A DNA stretch of 64,000 nucleotides. It comes from Emticicia aquatica. GTDB taxonomy: Bacteria > Bacteroidota > Bacteroidia > Cytophagales > Spirosomataceae. The translations under genes and the position numbers were made by a program. Positions 55,127 through 64,000 of the stretch are shown here, piece after piece (the first letter of the stretch is position 1; the number at the start of each line of letters is the position of its first letter). The stretch covers positions 1 through 64,000 of the forward strand of contig NZ_CAKLPY010000003.1 in assembly GCF_923079645.1 (NCBI RefSeq), written 5' to 3'. The notes under the pieces are model-generated. The model was not told where the DNA came from. It did not search any database and saw nothing but the letters and a program-made list of their open reading frames with translations.

Positions 55127-56572
55127 TCAAATCCAACCACCAGCACGATATGTTCGTTTTACGAAAGCATTGGCTTCGTCGAAGTTTGTGATTTTCATGT
55201 TCGCTCCGTCCCACAAAAGTTTTTTTCTTCCAATAAATTTATCTTTTGCATCACGAAGTAAAAACGAACGAACCGCCAAATTTCCCATCAAAACGGTTTC
55301 TGTTAAAGGCCCAGATTGGTCAAAAGAAGAACTTGTATATGCTCCAAAACCTGCTTTGCAAGCTTTAACCCATTGCTGTTGGTGACCATTGATATCTCCA
55401 TCAACGAATGGCCTTTTTGGCTCTGGGAATTTTACATTTTCCTGCTTTCCGTTGATAAATAATTTTGGATTACTGCCGAAAAGTTCGCAGGCTAAAACGC
55501 CTTTTGTGCCGATAAACATGATTCCACCATCAATATTTGCAAAAACTTTTTCGTAATCGCAACCTTCTGGTAGTTTTGGTCGAATACCGCCGTCGTACCA
55601 AGAAAGGCTCAATTCTTTATGGTTTTTACTTGAAGGATTCGGAAATTTGAGGTGAATAGAGGCCGATGGTGGGCAAACATCATCAAAAAAAGCTTCTTTA
55701 AAGAAATCGGCGTAAACTTGTCCAACCGAACACTCAACCGATGTTGGATAGCCCAAATTTAAAGCACGAAACGGGACATCCATAAAATGACAACCCATGT
55801 CACCCAAAGCACCTGTGCCGAAATCCCAATAACCACGCCAGCGGAATGGCATATACGCTTCGTGATAATCACGCATTGGGGCTGTTCCGAGCCATAAATT
55901 CCAATCAACTTCATTCGGAATGACTTGTTTTTCGCCTTTGTCTTTAGGTGATTTTACTCCTTGTGGCCAAACAGGACGATTAGTCCAAACTTCAACTGTA
56001 TGAACTTCGCCAATCATGCCACTTTGTACGATTGCCTCGGTTATTCTTGTTCCTTTTCCGCTACTTCCTTGATTACCCATTTGGGTTACAACTTTATATT
56101 TTGTTGCTCCTTCGGTCAGTTGTCGGGCTTCCCAAATATCATGTGTGAGTGGTTTTTCAACATAAACGTGTTTGTTTAACTGAATCGCCGACATGGCAAT
56201 AGGGTAGTGCATGTGGTCGGGTGTAGTTACGATTACGGCATCAATATTTTTTCCTTCCGACTCCAACATTTTTCGGTAGTCTTTGAAATATGGTGCATTC
56301 GGAAATTTTGCTCTAAACTTTGCAGACTGTCTATCATCAACATCGCAAAGAGCTACGATATTGTCAGAGCCATTGTTATAGGCTTGTGGGATATTAAAAT
56401 CGGCTTTACCACCACAGCCAACGGCCGCAATATTGAGTTTATCGCTCGGTGCTACGAAGCCTTTGCCCAATACGTGGCGAGGGACAATCATAAAACCTGC
56501 GGAGGCCAAAGTGCTGGTTTTGAGGAAATTACGGCGTGAGTTTTGTTGTTTTTTGTCGTGAGAGTTGTTCAT
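55127..56572 (-). CDS. Tat-exported Gfo/Idh/MocA-family oxidoreductase
   Basis: 481 residues from the ATG at 56572, giving a twin-arginine signal NSRRNFLKT near residue 11; the longer frame upstream is not needed. The Rossmann domain follows (IAAVGCGGKADFN near 48) with the family motif EKPLTHDIWEA. Exported members of this family act on sugars or sugar nucleotides in the periplasm with bound NAD(P). The substrate is unknown. Confidence 0.88.
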   Translation of the reverse strand: MNNSHDKKQQNSRRNFLKTSTLASAGFMIVPRHVLGKGFVAPSDKLNIAAVGCGGKADFNIPQAYNNGSDNIVALCDVDDRQSAKFRAKFPNAPYFKDYRKMLESEGKNIDAVIVTTPDHMHYPIAMSAIQLNKHVYVEKPLTHDIWEARQLTEGATKYKVVTQMGNQGSSGKGTRITEAIVQSGMIGEVHTVEVWTNRPVWPQGVKSPKDKGEKQVIPNEVDWNLWLGTAPMRDYHEAYMPFRWRGYWDFGTGALGDMGCHFMDVPFRALNLGYPTSVECSVGQVYADFFKEAFFDDVCPPSASIHLKFPNPSSKNHKELSLSWYDGGIRPKLPEGCDYEKVFANIDGGIMFIGTKGVLACELFGSNPKLFINGKQENVKFPEPKRPFVDGDINGHQQQWVKACKAGFGAYTSSSFDQSGPLTETVLMGNLAVRSFLLRDAKDKFIGRKKLLWDGANMKITNFDEANAFVKRTYRAGGWI

Positions 56573-56698
56573 GCTGATAGAAGGTTGAATTTTTACGAAA
56601 TGTAGAAATTTTTTGGGGAGGAAAAAAGAAACGTAATTTATTTGTTTATTCAAAAGCTACTCGTTTTTGCCAAACTATTTATTCTGCATTTTTTGACC

Positions 56699-56706
56699 TA
56701 TATTTG
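56699..56706 (+). promoter_or_regulatory. -7 promoter box upstream of the restriction-modification gene
   Basis: TATATTTG fits TAnnTTTG. It would give a leader of about 230 bases, which contains the large hairpin at 56844-56920. Confidence 0.35.
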
Positions 56707-56830
56707 CATTTAAACCAACATTCATTTTATAGAAAAAAACTAAAAAACGACATATAAATTTTTGCGTTTAGCTTAAAAATCCTGTCTCTGAAAAGTCGAA
56801 AATTATTAGCGAATAGGGAGTAAAGCAGTA

Positions 56831-56924
56831 AACGCCTACGGTCAAACGTGGGCGTTGTTTTACTTTGTTCGCAGGGCTTCGACTCCCTCAGAGGCAAGTA
56901 ATAGCAACGTTCCCACGTTTTTTT
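56831..56924 (+). promoter_or_regulatory. Hairpin leader of the restriction-modification gene, attenuator-like
   Basis: AAACGTGGGCGTTG (56844-56857) pairs with CAACG-TT-CCCACGTTT (56905-56920), and inner stems (TACTT/AAGTA, AGGG/CCCT) extend it to a rod of about 23 pairs followed by seven Ts (56918-56924). An alternative hairpin AACGCC (56831-56836)/GGCGTT (56851-56856) would break the terminator stem. The start codon follows 18 bases after the T-run. The loop resembles dispersed 'cttcgactcc...tcag' repeats of Bacteroidota, so it may instead be a repeat copy. Confidence 0.5.
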
Positions 56925-56941
56925 ATTTGCCCCCTGACCGT

Positions 56942-59900
56942 ATGACTAAGCAACCTTACTTTCAACAACTTCTTGAATTCATTGGCTTTATTTCAAAAAA
57001 TGAAGCGAAAACTATCTACTCAAAAAGCTACAAAGATTTTCAATACACAATTTCTGTTGATTTTGAAAAAGAAGAAATTGATTACCCTAAACCTATGATT
57101 TTGGGCGATAAAACAACAAGTAATTTTCAAGCAAGTGAAAATTTTGTCGTTTTAGAGTGTGTAAATAGACTTTTAGAAAAAGGTTATAAACCCGAAAATA
57201 TCACACTTGAAAAGAAATGGGGTTTAGGGCATCGAGATAAAGGCAAAGCAGATATTTTTGTAAATTACCCTAAAAGTGAAAATGAAAACTCGGAAAAAGC
57301 CTTTTTGATAATTGAGTGTAAAACTTGGGGTAAGGAATTTGAACACGAATTTGAAAAAACGCAATCAAGTGGAGGGCAGTTGTTGTCTTACTATGTTCAA
57401 GAACCAGAAACAAGACTTTTATGTTTGTATTCTTCAACATTTCAAGATAATAAACAACGCTATGCAAATCGTATCATAGAAGCACAAGCTGATTTTAAAG
57501 GTAAAAACAAAGCAGACATTTATAAACTTTGGAAAGATGGAAATGAGCAAATTGTAGGACAAAGTTTTAAATATGATGGAATTTTTGATGAAGATTCTAC
57601 TCCTTATAATGTAGTTTTAAAACCACTTAAACGAAAAAATTTAGTTGAATTACAGCAGGGAGATAGTGGATATATTTACAATCAGTTTGCCGAGATTTTA
57701 CGCCATAATGTAGTCTCTGATAAACCAAATGCCTTTAACAAGATGTTTAACTTGATTTTGGCAAAAATTGTAGATGAAGACCGACCCGATGAAGAAGAAC
57801 TATGTTTTCAGTGGCGAGACGGTGATACTGATATTGAACTTCAAAAACGACTCAATGACCTTTATAAGAAAGGGATGTTTGAGTATTTGCACAAAACTGT
57901 AACTGATTTTTCGGACGATGAGTTAGATGAAGAACTTCGCACCCTAAGCCCAACCATTCAGGATAACTTACGTAAACGTATTACTGAATTACGTTTACAT
58001 AAGAACAATGAATTTGCGTTCAAAGAGGTTTTCGATGAAAATTCATTTCGAGATAACGCCAAAGTAGTTCGAGAAACAGTTATTTTATTGCAAAACTTTC
58101 AACTTCGATATTCTCATAAACAACAGTTTTTAAGCAATTTCTTTGAATTGTTGCTTTCAAACACGCTAAAACAAGAAGCTGGGCAATTTTTTACACCTGT
58201 ACCAGTTGCAAAGTTTATAGTTAGTAGTTTGCCTTTGCAAGAAATAATAGAGCAGAAAATCAAAGATAGAAAAGCAGAGTTTTTACCAACTGTAATTGAT
58301 TATGCTGCTGGAAGTGGTCATTTTCTGACTGAAGCAATGGACGAAATACAGCATATTATTCAACAAATTGACACAAAAAACTGTACCCAAAGTATTAAAA
58401 GTAATTTAGAATCTTGGAAAACAGAAAACAATGCCTATAAATGGGCTGACCGTTTTATATATGGCATTGAAAAAGATTATCGGCTATCTAAAATTGCAAA
58501 AGTAAGTTGTTTCTTAAATGGTGATGGAATTGCGAACATTATTCATGCCGATGGCTTAGATGCTTTTGATAGCGAAGCCTATCAAGAGGCCCCACTTTTG
58601 CATCTCAAAAAGAATGCAAAAAACAATCCTAATTTTGATGTTTTAGTAGCAAATCCTCCTTATTCAGTTTCAGCTTTTATCAAAACGCTTGCAAGAAAAG
58701 AAGAATCATTCGATTTGCACGATGCTTTTACTGAACAAAGCAAGGAAATTGAATGCCTTTTTATGGAGCGAACCAAGCAAATAGTCAAAGAAAATGGTAT
58801 AGTTGGTATAATTCTACCAAGTAGTATTTTGAACAATGCAGGAGTTTATACATTGGCACGTGAAATTATTCTTAAATATTTCAAAATCATAGCCATAGTA
58901 GAATTTGGTTCTTCTACTTTTATGGCAACTGGAACAAATACCATTACACTTTTTTTAAGGCGAAGAAAAGATTCTGATTTTAAGAATATTCAAGATACAA
59001 TTCAGCAGTTTTTTAAAGATGGAAACGATACAATATGTAATAATATAGCTAACGCTTTCAGTAAATATATTCAACACGTTTATCAATTAGAATTAACTGA
59101 TTATGTGAGTTTTATCAAGCAAAACACTAATCAAAACTTCAAAGAAAAAGAATCATATCAAGATTATGAGAAGTATTATAATAGTTTAGCAGAAACACAA
59201 AATCTCAAAGCTAAAATTGAAAAACTAAAATTTGAAATACCTTCTCTAAAACTCAAAAAGCAGGATGAAAAAGTAATTGAAAAGATTATAGAAACAGAAA
59301 CTGCACTTGCCAAAGCTGAAAAAGACTTAATTCGACTATTTTATGAAAAAATATTTGCCATCGAACAAGAAAAGATGCTTTATTTCATGCTTGCTTATCC
59401 GCAAGAAGTTGTTCTGATAAAGACAAACCCAACAGGCAATAACGACCAAGAAAAAGCATTTTTAGGCTACGAATTTTCTAATCGTAGAGGACACGAGGGT
59501 ATCAAAATGTTTAGCGACGCACAAGGAAATTTCACGACAAAACTTTACCACGAAACCAACCGTTTTGATAAAACAAAAGCAAGTAGTTACGTTTACGATG
59601 CTTTTTTGGGCAAAGCCCAAAAAATAGATGAAAGCATAAGCGAGAATATTCAAATACAAAAACTCTACGAAATGATGAAATTTGATAGGGTTGGATTTGA
59701 AAAAGAAATTAATATTTCGTTTAAAAAAAAAGCCCTAATAGAAATTGAAAGTAAATGGGAGTTGGTGAGATTGGGAAAGATTGCTAATTTTCAGAGTGGG
59801 CTATGGAAAGGTGAAAAAGAACCTATGCAGTTAGTAAAAGTAATTAGAAATACTAACTTTATTACTATGACTGGCAAACTTGATTCCACAGATATTGCAG

Positions 59901-60925
59901 AAATAAGTGTAGAAACAAAACAACTACAAACGAGAACGCTTGAATATGGCGATATTATTGTCGAAAAATCAGGCGGAAGTCCATCACAACCTATTGGTAG
60001 GGTTGCATTTTTTGATAAAAGGGATAACGCAATATATTCGTATAGTAATTTTACATCAAGACTTAGAGCAAATAAATCTATTGTAAATCCTGTTTATTTA
60101 TGGTTTTATTTGCACAATTTTTATAGAAAAGGAGGAACTAAATCATTACAATCGGGTATTAGATTACTGAATCTTGATAATGCGAGTTACTTACAGAATA
60201 AAATCCCACTCCCACCAAAACCTATTCAAGAACAAATAGTTAGTGAAATTTTAGATATTGAAGCAAAGGAGAATGAAAGTAGAGATAAACTGGAGGAAAT
60301 ACAGATAAATATTGCAGATATAGTCAATCAACTTTTTGAAAATAACACTTTTAAGTTTGTAAAAATTATTTCTTATTTTGGCATTAATCAAAAAGTTATA
60401 AATCCAGAAAAATTATATAAAAATGAGCTATTTACTTATGTAGATATTGATAGCGTTAGTAAAGGAACTAATAAAATAAATTTTGAGCAAAAAATTAATG
60501 GTAAAAATGCACCGTCAAGAGCTAAAAGAATTGCAGAAGATAATAGCATAATACTTTCAACAGTAAGACCTTATTTAAAGGGATTCGCTTTTATTTCCAA
60601 AGTTCCCAAAGATGTTGTTTTTTCAACTGGATTCGCTATTATCAAAAGTAAGGAAGAAGATGATTATAAAACACTATTGCTGTTCTATTTTTTCATGTAT
60701 TCTAAAGATTTAATGAAGCAGATGGAAGATAAGATGCAGAAAGCATCATATCCAAGTATCAACAAAGATGATATTGACAATTTTACAATTCCTTTAATTT
60801 CAATAGAAGCTCAGAACAAAATAATACAACAAATCACGACTCTTGAATCTCAAAAAGAAGACATAGAGCAGTTTCTAGGCACGATTCAAGAGCAGAAAGA
60901 AGTAGTTTTAAGAAAGTATTTATAA
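56942..60925 (+). CDS. Single-chain restriction-modification-specificity protein (AloI/TstI-like type IIB)
   Basis: 1327 residues from the ATG at 56942; the frame upstream of it runs through the leader hairpin and is not conserved. Order: an HsdR-like nuclease domain (Asp104 with Glu125-x-Lys127), an N6-adenine methyltransferase domain (about 400-720; motif AAGSGHF near 452, NPPY near 570), a coiled-coil segment (about 760-800) and two target-recognition domains of HsdS type (starting near 938 and 1136). No helicase or translocase is present. This layout is known from AloI-type enzymes that methylate and cut at a bipartite site. No separate immunity gene is needed. Confidence 0.85.
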   Translation: MTKQPYFQQLLEFIGFISKNEAKTIYSKSYKDFQYTISVDFEKEEIDYPKPMILGDKTTSNFQASENFVVLECVNRLLEKGYKPENITLEKKWGLGHRDKGKADIFVNYPKSENENSEKAFLIIECKTWGKEFEHEFEKTQSSGGQLLSYYVQEPETRLLCLYSSTFQDNKQRYANRIIEAQADFKGKNKADIYKLWKDGNEQIVGQSFKYDGIFDEDSTPYNVVLKPLKRKNLVELQQGDSGYIYNQFAEILRHNVVSDKPNAFNKMFNLILAKIVDEDRPDEEELCFQWRDGDTDIELQKRLNDLYKKGMFEYLHKTVTDFSDDELDEELRTLSPTIQDNLRKRITELRLHKNNEFAFKEVFDENSFRDNAKVVRETVILLQNFQLRYSHKQQFLSNFFELLLSNTLKQEAGQFFTPVPVAKFIVSSLPLQEIIEQKIKDRKAEFLPTVIDYAAGSGHFLTEAMDEIQHIIQQIDTKNCTQSIKSNLESWKTENNAYKWADRFIYGIEKDYRLSKIAKVSCFLNGDGIANIIHADGLDAFDSEAYQEAPLLHLKKNAKNNPNFDVLVANPPYSVSAFIKTLARKEESFDLHDAFTEQSKEIECLFMERTKQIVKENGIVGIILPSSILNNAGVYTLAREIILKYFKIIAIVEFGSSTFMATGTNTITLFLRRRKDSDFKNIQDTIQQFFKDGNDTICNNIANAFSKYIQHVYQLELTDYVSFIKQNTNQNFKEKESYQDYEKYYNSLAETQNLKAKIEKLKFEIPSLKLKKQDEKVIEKIIETETALAKAEKDLIRLFYEKIFAIEQEKMLYFMLAYPQEVVLIKTNPTGNNDQEKAFLGYEFSNRRGHEGIKMFSDAQGNFTTKLYHETNRFDKTKASSYVYDAFLGKAQKIDESISENIQIQKLYEMMKFDRVGFEKEINISFKKKALIEIESKWELVRLGKIANFQSGLWKGEKEPMQLVKVIRNTNFITMTGKLDSTDIAEISVETKQLQTRTLEYGDIIVEKSGGSPSQPIGRVAFFDKRDNAIYSYSNFTSRLRANKSIVNPVYLWFYLHNFYRKGGTKSLQSGIRLLNLDNASYLQNKIPLPPKPIQEQIVSEILDIEAKENESRDKLEEIQINIADIVNQLFENNTFKFVKIISYFGINQKVINPEKLYKNELFTYVDIDSVSKGTNKINFEQKINGKNAPSRAKRIAEDNSIILSTVRPYLKGFAFISKVPKDVVFSTGFAIIKSKEEDDYKTLLLFYFFMYSKDLMKQMEDKMQKASYPSINKDDIDNFTIPLISIEAQNKIIQQITTLESQKEDIEQFLGTIQEQKEVVLRKYL

Positions 60926-60934
60926 CCTCTAAAC

Positions 60935-60990
60935 CATCTCGTAGAGATGAAATATCGGTAGAACATCATATCTACGGCATGATGTTTTTT
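60935..60990. repeat. Dispersed-type palindromic repeat at the end of the restriction-modification gene
   Basis: CATCTC-GTA-GAGATG (60935-60949), then ATATCGGTAGA and AACATCAT (60962-60969) pairing with ATGATGTT (60979-60986) before a T-run. Repeats of this 'ccatcccgtaggg...atatcggtaga' kind are scattered in many Bacteroidota genomes, as far as I recall. It may act as the terminator of the gene. Confidence 0.55.
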
Positions 60991-61077
60991 GGTGTTTACT
61001 ATTTAACTATCGAACGTCGGCCGCCTATATAAAATCCCTACTGGATATATTTTTGCTTTTTAAATTTTTTCCACAAA

Positions 61078-61110
61078 AAAGGCGTAATTTTCTCAGAAAA
61101 TTACGCCTTT
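61078..61110. terminator. Bidirectional terminator before hemA's end
   Basis: A 15-base perfect stem, 61078-61092 with 61096-61110 (core GGCGTAATTTTC), and a 3-base loop. It terminates hemA and possibly transcripts from the restriction-modification gene. Confidence 0.8.
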
Positions 61111-61130
61111 AAATATTTTGTAAAACAGTT

Positions 61131-62387
61131 TTATACCGTTTGTTTTTCTAAATTAAATAAGTCGTTTAGCACATCAATCAGCGTTTCAGCCTCGCCACGT
61201 TTACAGGCTGCTTTTAGTTGAATTACAGGCAATTTAATGATTTTTTGCATCATGCTTGCTGTGATTTTATCCATTTTTTCGGCTTCTTCAGTCGATAATT
61301 CTTTCACAAAACGAGCCATTTCTTCTTTTCTGATTTGTTCCAAAGCTCCTTTCAATTTCTGAATGGTTGGTGAAACAATCATTTCTTGCGACCAATTATT
61401 AAATTCACCAATAGCATCATCAATGATGTCTAAAACCTGTGGGATCGCTTCCATACGGCGTTGAAGTGCCTCATTCGCACGGAGTTGAATTTCGTCAAGA
61501 TTATAAGCAACAACACCCGCTAACTCTTCAATGTTTGCCGCAATGCTATTCGGTACAGAAAGGTCTATTAAATATTTGATAGCAAGTGTTTTATTTTCTA
61601 AAGTAGCTTTCGTGATGATAGGTTCTTCACAACGTACAGACGAAATAACAATCTCAGCATCAAGAATATTTTGATTAACTGACTCATAATCAGCAACTTC
61701 AAAATTTAATTCGTTTGCGAGCTTTTCGGCTTTTTCTAATGTACGATTCGTAATCGTAATATTTTTATAACCTTTATCAGCCAAAGTTCGACAAACATCT
61801 TCGCCAATTTCGCCCAAACCAACAACCAAAATTTTCGGATTATGCAACAATGGCAAAAACGTTTCCATCACTTCAACGGTTGCGTAAGACGTTGAAGCTG
61901 CACCGTCACGAAATGATGTTTCTTGAACAATTTTTTTATTGGTGAAGAAAATCGTGTGCAGTAATCGGTGTAAAAATGGTCCTGCCATCTGTACATCGGC
62001 TGCCCATTGATAAGCATGTTTTACTTGATTCGGAATTTGTAAGTCGCCCACAACTTGTGAGTGTAAACCCATTGCAACTTCAAACAAATATTTTACTGCC
62101 TCGTTGTGATTAGAAATTATATCGAAAAATGGAAAAATTTCACTCGAATTAAGTATCTTTTGGCTGGCAATTAAGCGAATAATATTTTCGCCTAAGTCAC
62201 TTTCAGAGCAGTAATATATTTCAGTACGGTTGCAAGTAGAAAGCACAAGCACTTCCGAAACATCGTAAGTTTCACGAATCTTTAGCATTAATGCTTTAGC
62301 TTCTTCTTCGTTAAGTGCAATTTGGCCTCTGACTGGAAGTGAGGCTTTTTTATGCGAAATTGTTATTGCTTTAAATAGTCCGTGCAT
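61131..62387 (-). CDS. hemA: Glutamyl-tRNA reductase
   Basis: 418 residues. The active-site Cys52 is in STCNRTE, the tRNA/substrate segment follows (GLHSQVVGDLQIPNQVKHAY) and the NADPH turn is VVGLGEIG. The enzyme reduces glutamyl-tRNA to glutamate-1-semialdehyde, the first committed step to heme. The usual partners are elsewhere; hemC is 46 kb away. A perfect palindrome lies upstream (62451-62485). Confidence 0.95.
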   Translation of the reverse strand: MHGLFKAITISHKKASLPVRGQIALNEEEAKALMLKIRETYDVSEVLVLSTCNRTEIYYCSESDLGENIIRLIASQKILNSSEIFPFFDIISNHNEAVKYLFEVAMGLHSQVVGDLQIPNQVKHAYQWAADVQMAGPFLHRLLHTIFFTNKKIVQETSFRDGAASTSYATVEVMETFLPLLHNPKILVVGLGEIGEDVCRTLADKGYKNITITNRTLEKAEKLANELNFEVADYESVNQNILDAEIVISSVRCEEPIITKATLENKTLAIKYLIDLSVPNSIAANIEELAGVVAYNLDEIQLRANEALQRRMEAIPQVLDIIDDAIGEFNNWSQEMIVSPTIQKLKGALEQIRKEEMARFVKELSTEEAEKMDKITASMMQKIIKLPVIQLKAACKRGEAETLIDVLNDLFNLEKQTV

Positions 62388-62405
62388 TTTTTCTTAAATA
62401 GTATG

Positions 62406-62413
62406 CAAATTTA
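62406..62413 (-). promoter_or_regulatory. -7 promoter box of hemA
   Basis: On the minus strand TAAATTTG (62413-62406) fits TAnnTTTG, 19 bases before the hemA start codon. No convincing -33 box is seen. Confidence 0.45.
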
Positions 62414-62450
62414 CAGTCAGATTACTTATGATTGATATGATTTTAGTCAG

Positions 62451-62485
62451 TTTAATTAATTTAGAATTATTCTAAATTAATTAAA
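62451..62485. repeat. 35-bp perfect palindrome upstream of hemA
   Basis: TTTAATTAATTTAGAAT (62451-62467) - T - ATTCTAAATTAATTAAA (62469-62485): 17-base arms with a one-base centre. It lies about 40 bases upstream of the hemA -7 box in a 425-base gap that otherwise holds no gene. It could be a regulator site or a structural element. Confidence 0.6.
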
Positions 62486-62812
62486 GCTATATTTTATCAT
62501 TTTCTAAAAAAAATACAAAACTTAACAAGTACTTTTCAGAATAATATTCGTTATCAATGTTAGTTTTCAAATGTTTCTTTTGTTCTAAAGCATTTCGCCT
62601 TGTTTCAACTAAATTATACTAAAACTAAAAATCTAGCATAACTATCTGTCGGTTGTTCAATAAATAGTTTCTTTAATTATTTACGATTTTTCAACGCAAA
62701 TAGTTTGGTAGAATGATAGGTAAAAAGTAAAATTCAATAATTTGGAACAATTCTAAACAAAGAACTGAGTATTATTGAGACTTGAATAGTCGAATAAAAT
62801 TTTAATTATTAT

Positions 62813-64000
62813 GGCAAGAAGAGAGGTTTTTGTGAATATTTATGAGCAAATCACTGGTTGGCGGTTTGTTGCAATTGCTGTTTTGCTCACTATTGGGATT
62901 GGAGTTTTGTACTATTTCAATCAATTGGGAAATCAAGTAGAGGAACGTGAGAAAAAATATGCTTTGCTTTATGCCGCTGGTGTTAAGTTTTTTGTTGAAA
63001 AAAGTGTAGAAAGTAGCTGTGATTATACTTTTGTTCAAGAAGTTTTGGAAGCAAATGAAACAATTCCTGCTATTTTAGTGCATAATGGAGTGCCAATTAA
63101 TAATATCAATATTGTTGAATTTGCAGATACAACGCACAACTGGACGGTGAAAGAAAAAGAAATGATTTTGTATTCTAAAATTGCCGAAATGGCTGATGAA
63201 CATCCGCCGTTTGAGTTTTCGATTGGGAAAGATAAAGTTTCTTTATATTACAGTAACTCCTTGGTGGCCAAACAATTACGTTATTTTCCATATATTCTTT
63301 TAGGAACATTTTTAATTTTTGGTTCATTGGCATTTATCGCTTATAGCTCGTCTCGAAAAGCAGAACAAAATAGAGTTTGGGTGGGTTTGGCCAAAGAAAC
63401 GGCTCATCAACTTGGCACACCGATTTCGGCATTAATGGCTTGGGTAGAAGTATTGCGTTCAAACCCTGATTTTGATGCAAGTATTGGCGATGAAATGGAA
63501 AAAGATGTAAAACGATTGGAGACAATTACGACTCGTTTTTCAAATATTGGTTCGATTCCACACATGAGTGAAGAACCTATTTCGGAATTAATTGAGCAAA
63601 CATTACATTATTTAGAACGCCGTATTTCGACCAAAGTAAAAGTGCATTTTGATAGCCAATTGCCTGATAATGTGAAAGTTAAACTCAATAAACATTTGGT
63701 TGAATGGGTGATTGAAAACTTATGTAAAAATGCCGTTGATGCAATGGGAGGCATTGGTGAATTGTTTGTGAAATTGACACCAATAGGGAAAAATACGATA
63801 GCAATTGATATTCGTGATACAGGAAAAGGTATTTCAAAAGGAAATGTTCGACGGATTTTTAGGCCAGGTTTTAGCACTAAAAAACGTGGTTGGGGACTTG
63901 GCCTGACTCTCGCAAAGCGTATTATTGAAAACTATCATGATGGAAAACTTTTCGTGAAAGAAACCCAAATTGATAAAGGAACAACATTTAGGATTGTATT
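62813..64000 (+). CDS. Sensor histidine kinase (partial, cut by window edge)
   Basis: 396 codons are in the window; the frame is still open at 64000. Two membrane helices (near 22-40 and 165-185) flank a small extracellular domain. The histidine box reads KETAHQLGTPIS and the ATP-binding part has ENLCKNAVDAM (N box), DTGKGIS (G1) and GWGLGLTLAKRI (G2). It autophosphorylates and signals to a response regulator outside the window. It is divergent from hemA across a 425-base gap. Confidence 0.88.

Noticed and set aside
56855-56941. 29-residue N-terminal extension of the restriction-modification protein
   Set aside because: It runs through the hairpin leader and encodes a peptide with no similarity to the family; the ATG at 56942 begins a typical N-terminus.
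62802-63038. Minus-strand frame opposite the start of the histidine kinase
   Set aside because: Shadow of the kinase gene, which has clear H, N and G boxes on the plus strand.

Overview
The window is a piece of an AT-rich bacterial chromosome (no GC count was run), almost certainly from the Bacteroidota and most likely the order Cytophagales (Emticicia/Arcicella/Spirosoma-like). The reasons are the Bacteroidota promoter signature (a -7 box TAnnTTTG, in the best cases with a -33 TTTG/TTG about 19-20 bases upstream), very few Shine-Dalgarno sites, a DUF4295 gene behind rpmG, the cysteine-free L32, the DUF177-rpmF-plsX-fabH-efp-accB-accC cluster, and frequent CotH-kinase, FG-GAP and Gfo/Idh/MocA proteins. 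No phage, integrase, transposase, CRISPR array or tRNA was found. Apart from one restriction-modification gene, the window looks like ordinary core chromosome with small accessory insertions.

Layout. 1-326: 3' end of a 23S rRNA gene, 5S rRNA and terminator. 438-7496: ABC exporter, siroheme dehydrogenase, free-methionine-sulfoxide reductase, a Cys-rich Fe-S domain protein and the primosomal helicase PriA. 7719-14635: cold shock protein, a tightly overlapping ArsR/SRPBCC/small protein/DUF1801 operon, an M13 protease, a DJ-1 family protein, a protein made of repeated helix-turn-helix units and a sterol-desaturase family membrane enzyme. 14687-24000: hemC, holB, a GlmU-like nucleotidyltransferase, two exported hydrolases, an FG-GAP/TIM-barrel fusion, a thioesterase and ftsY. 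24011-28669: CotH-kinase lipoprotein, a molybdopterin oxidoreductase and a TauE/SafE permease.

28719-34443 (minus strand): the fatty-acid cluster, which supplies malonyl-CoA (AccB, AccC), acyl-phosphate for phospholipids (PlsX) and chain initiation (FabH), with L32 and EF-P. 34507-44054: PAP2 phosphatase, acyl-CoA dehydrogenase, DoxX-like and outer membrane proteins, metallophosphoesterase, a TetR regulator with a hydrolase that seems to share its operator, DinB-like protein and dGTPase. 44268-47374: a partial histidine operon (hisH, hisA, hisF) with two unrelated genes inserted between hisA and hisF. 47371-49464: an oxidoreductase and a protein with a class II terpene cyclase-like DxDD motif. 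49723-56572: thioredoxin-like protein, rpmG plus DUF4295, rpoN (sigma-54), murB and a Tat-exported Gfo/Idh/MocA enzyme.

56942-60925 encodes a single-chain restriction-modification-specificity enzyme preceded by a striking hairpin leader and followed by a dispersed-type repeat. The window ends with hemA and, divergently, a sensor histidine kinase cut by the window edge.

The best leads for something undescribed are the multi-HTH protein (12515-13555), the small DxDD protein (47371-48456), the leader of the restriction-modification gene (56831-56924), and several unexplained perfect palindromes in front of core genes. All family assignments come from reading the translated sequence by eye; no database search was possible.
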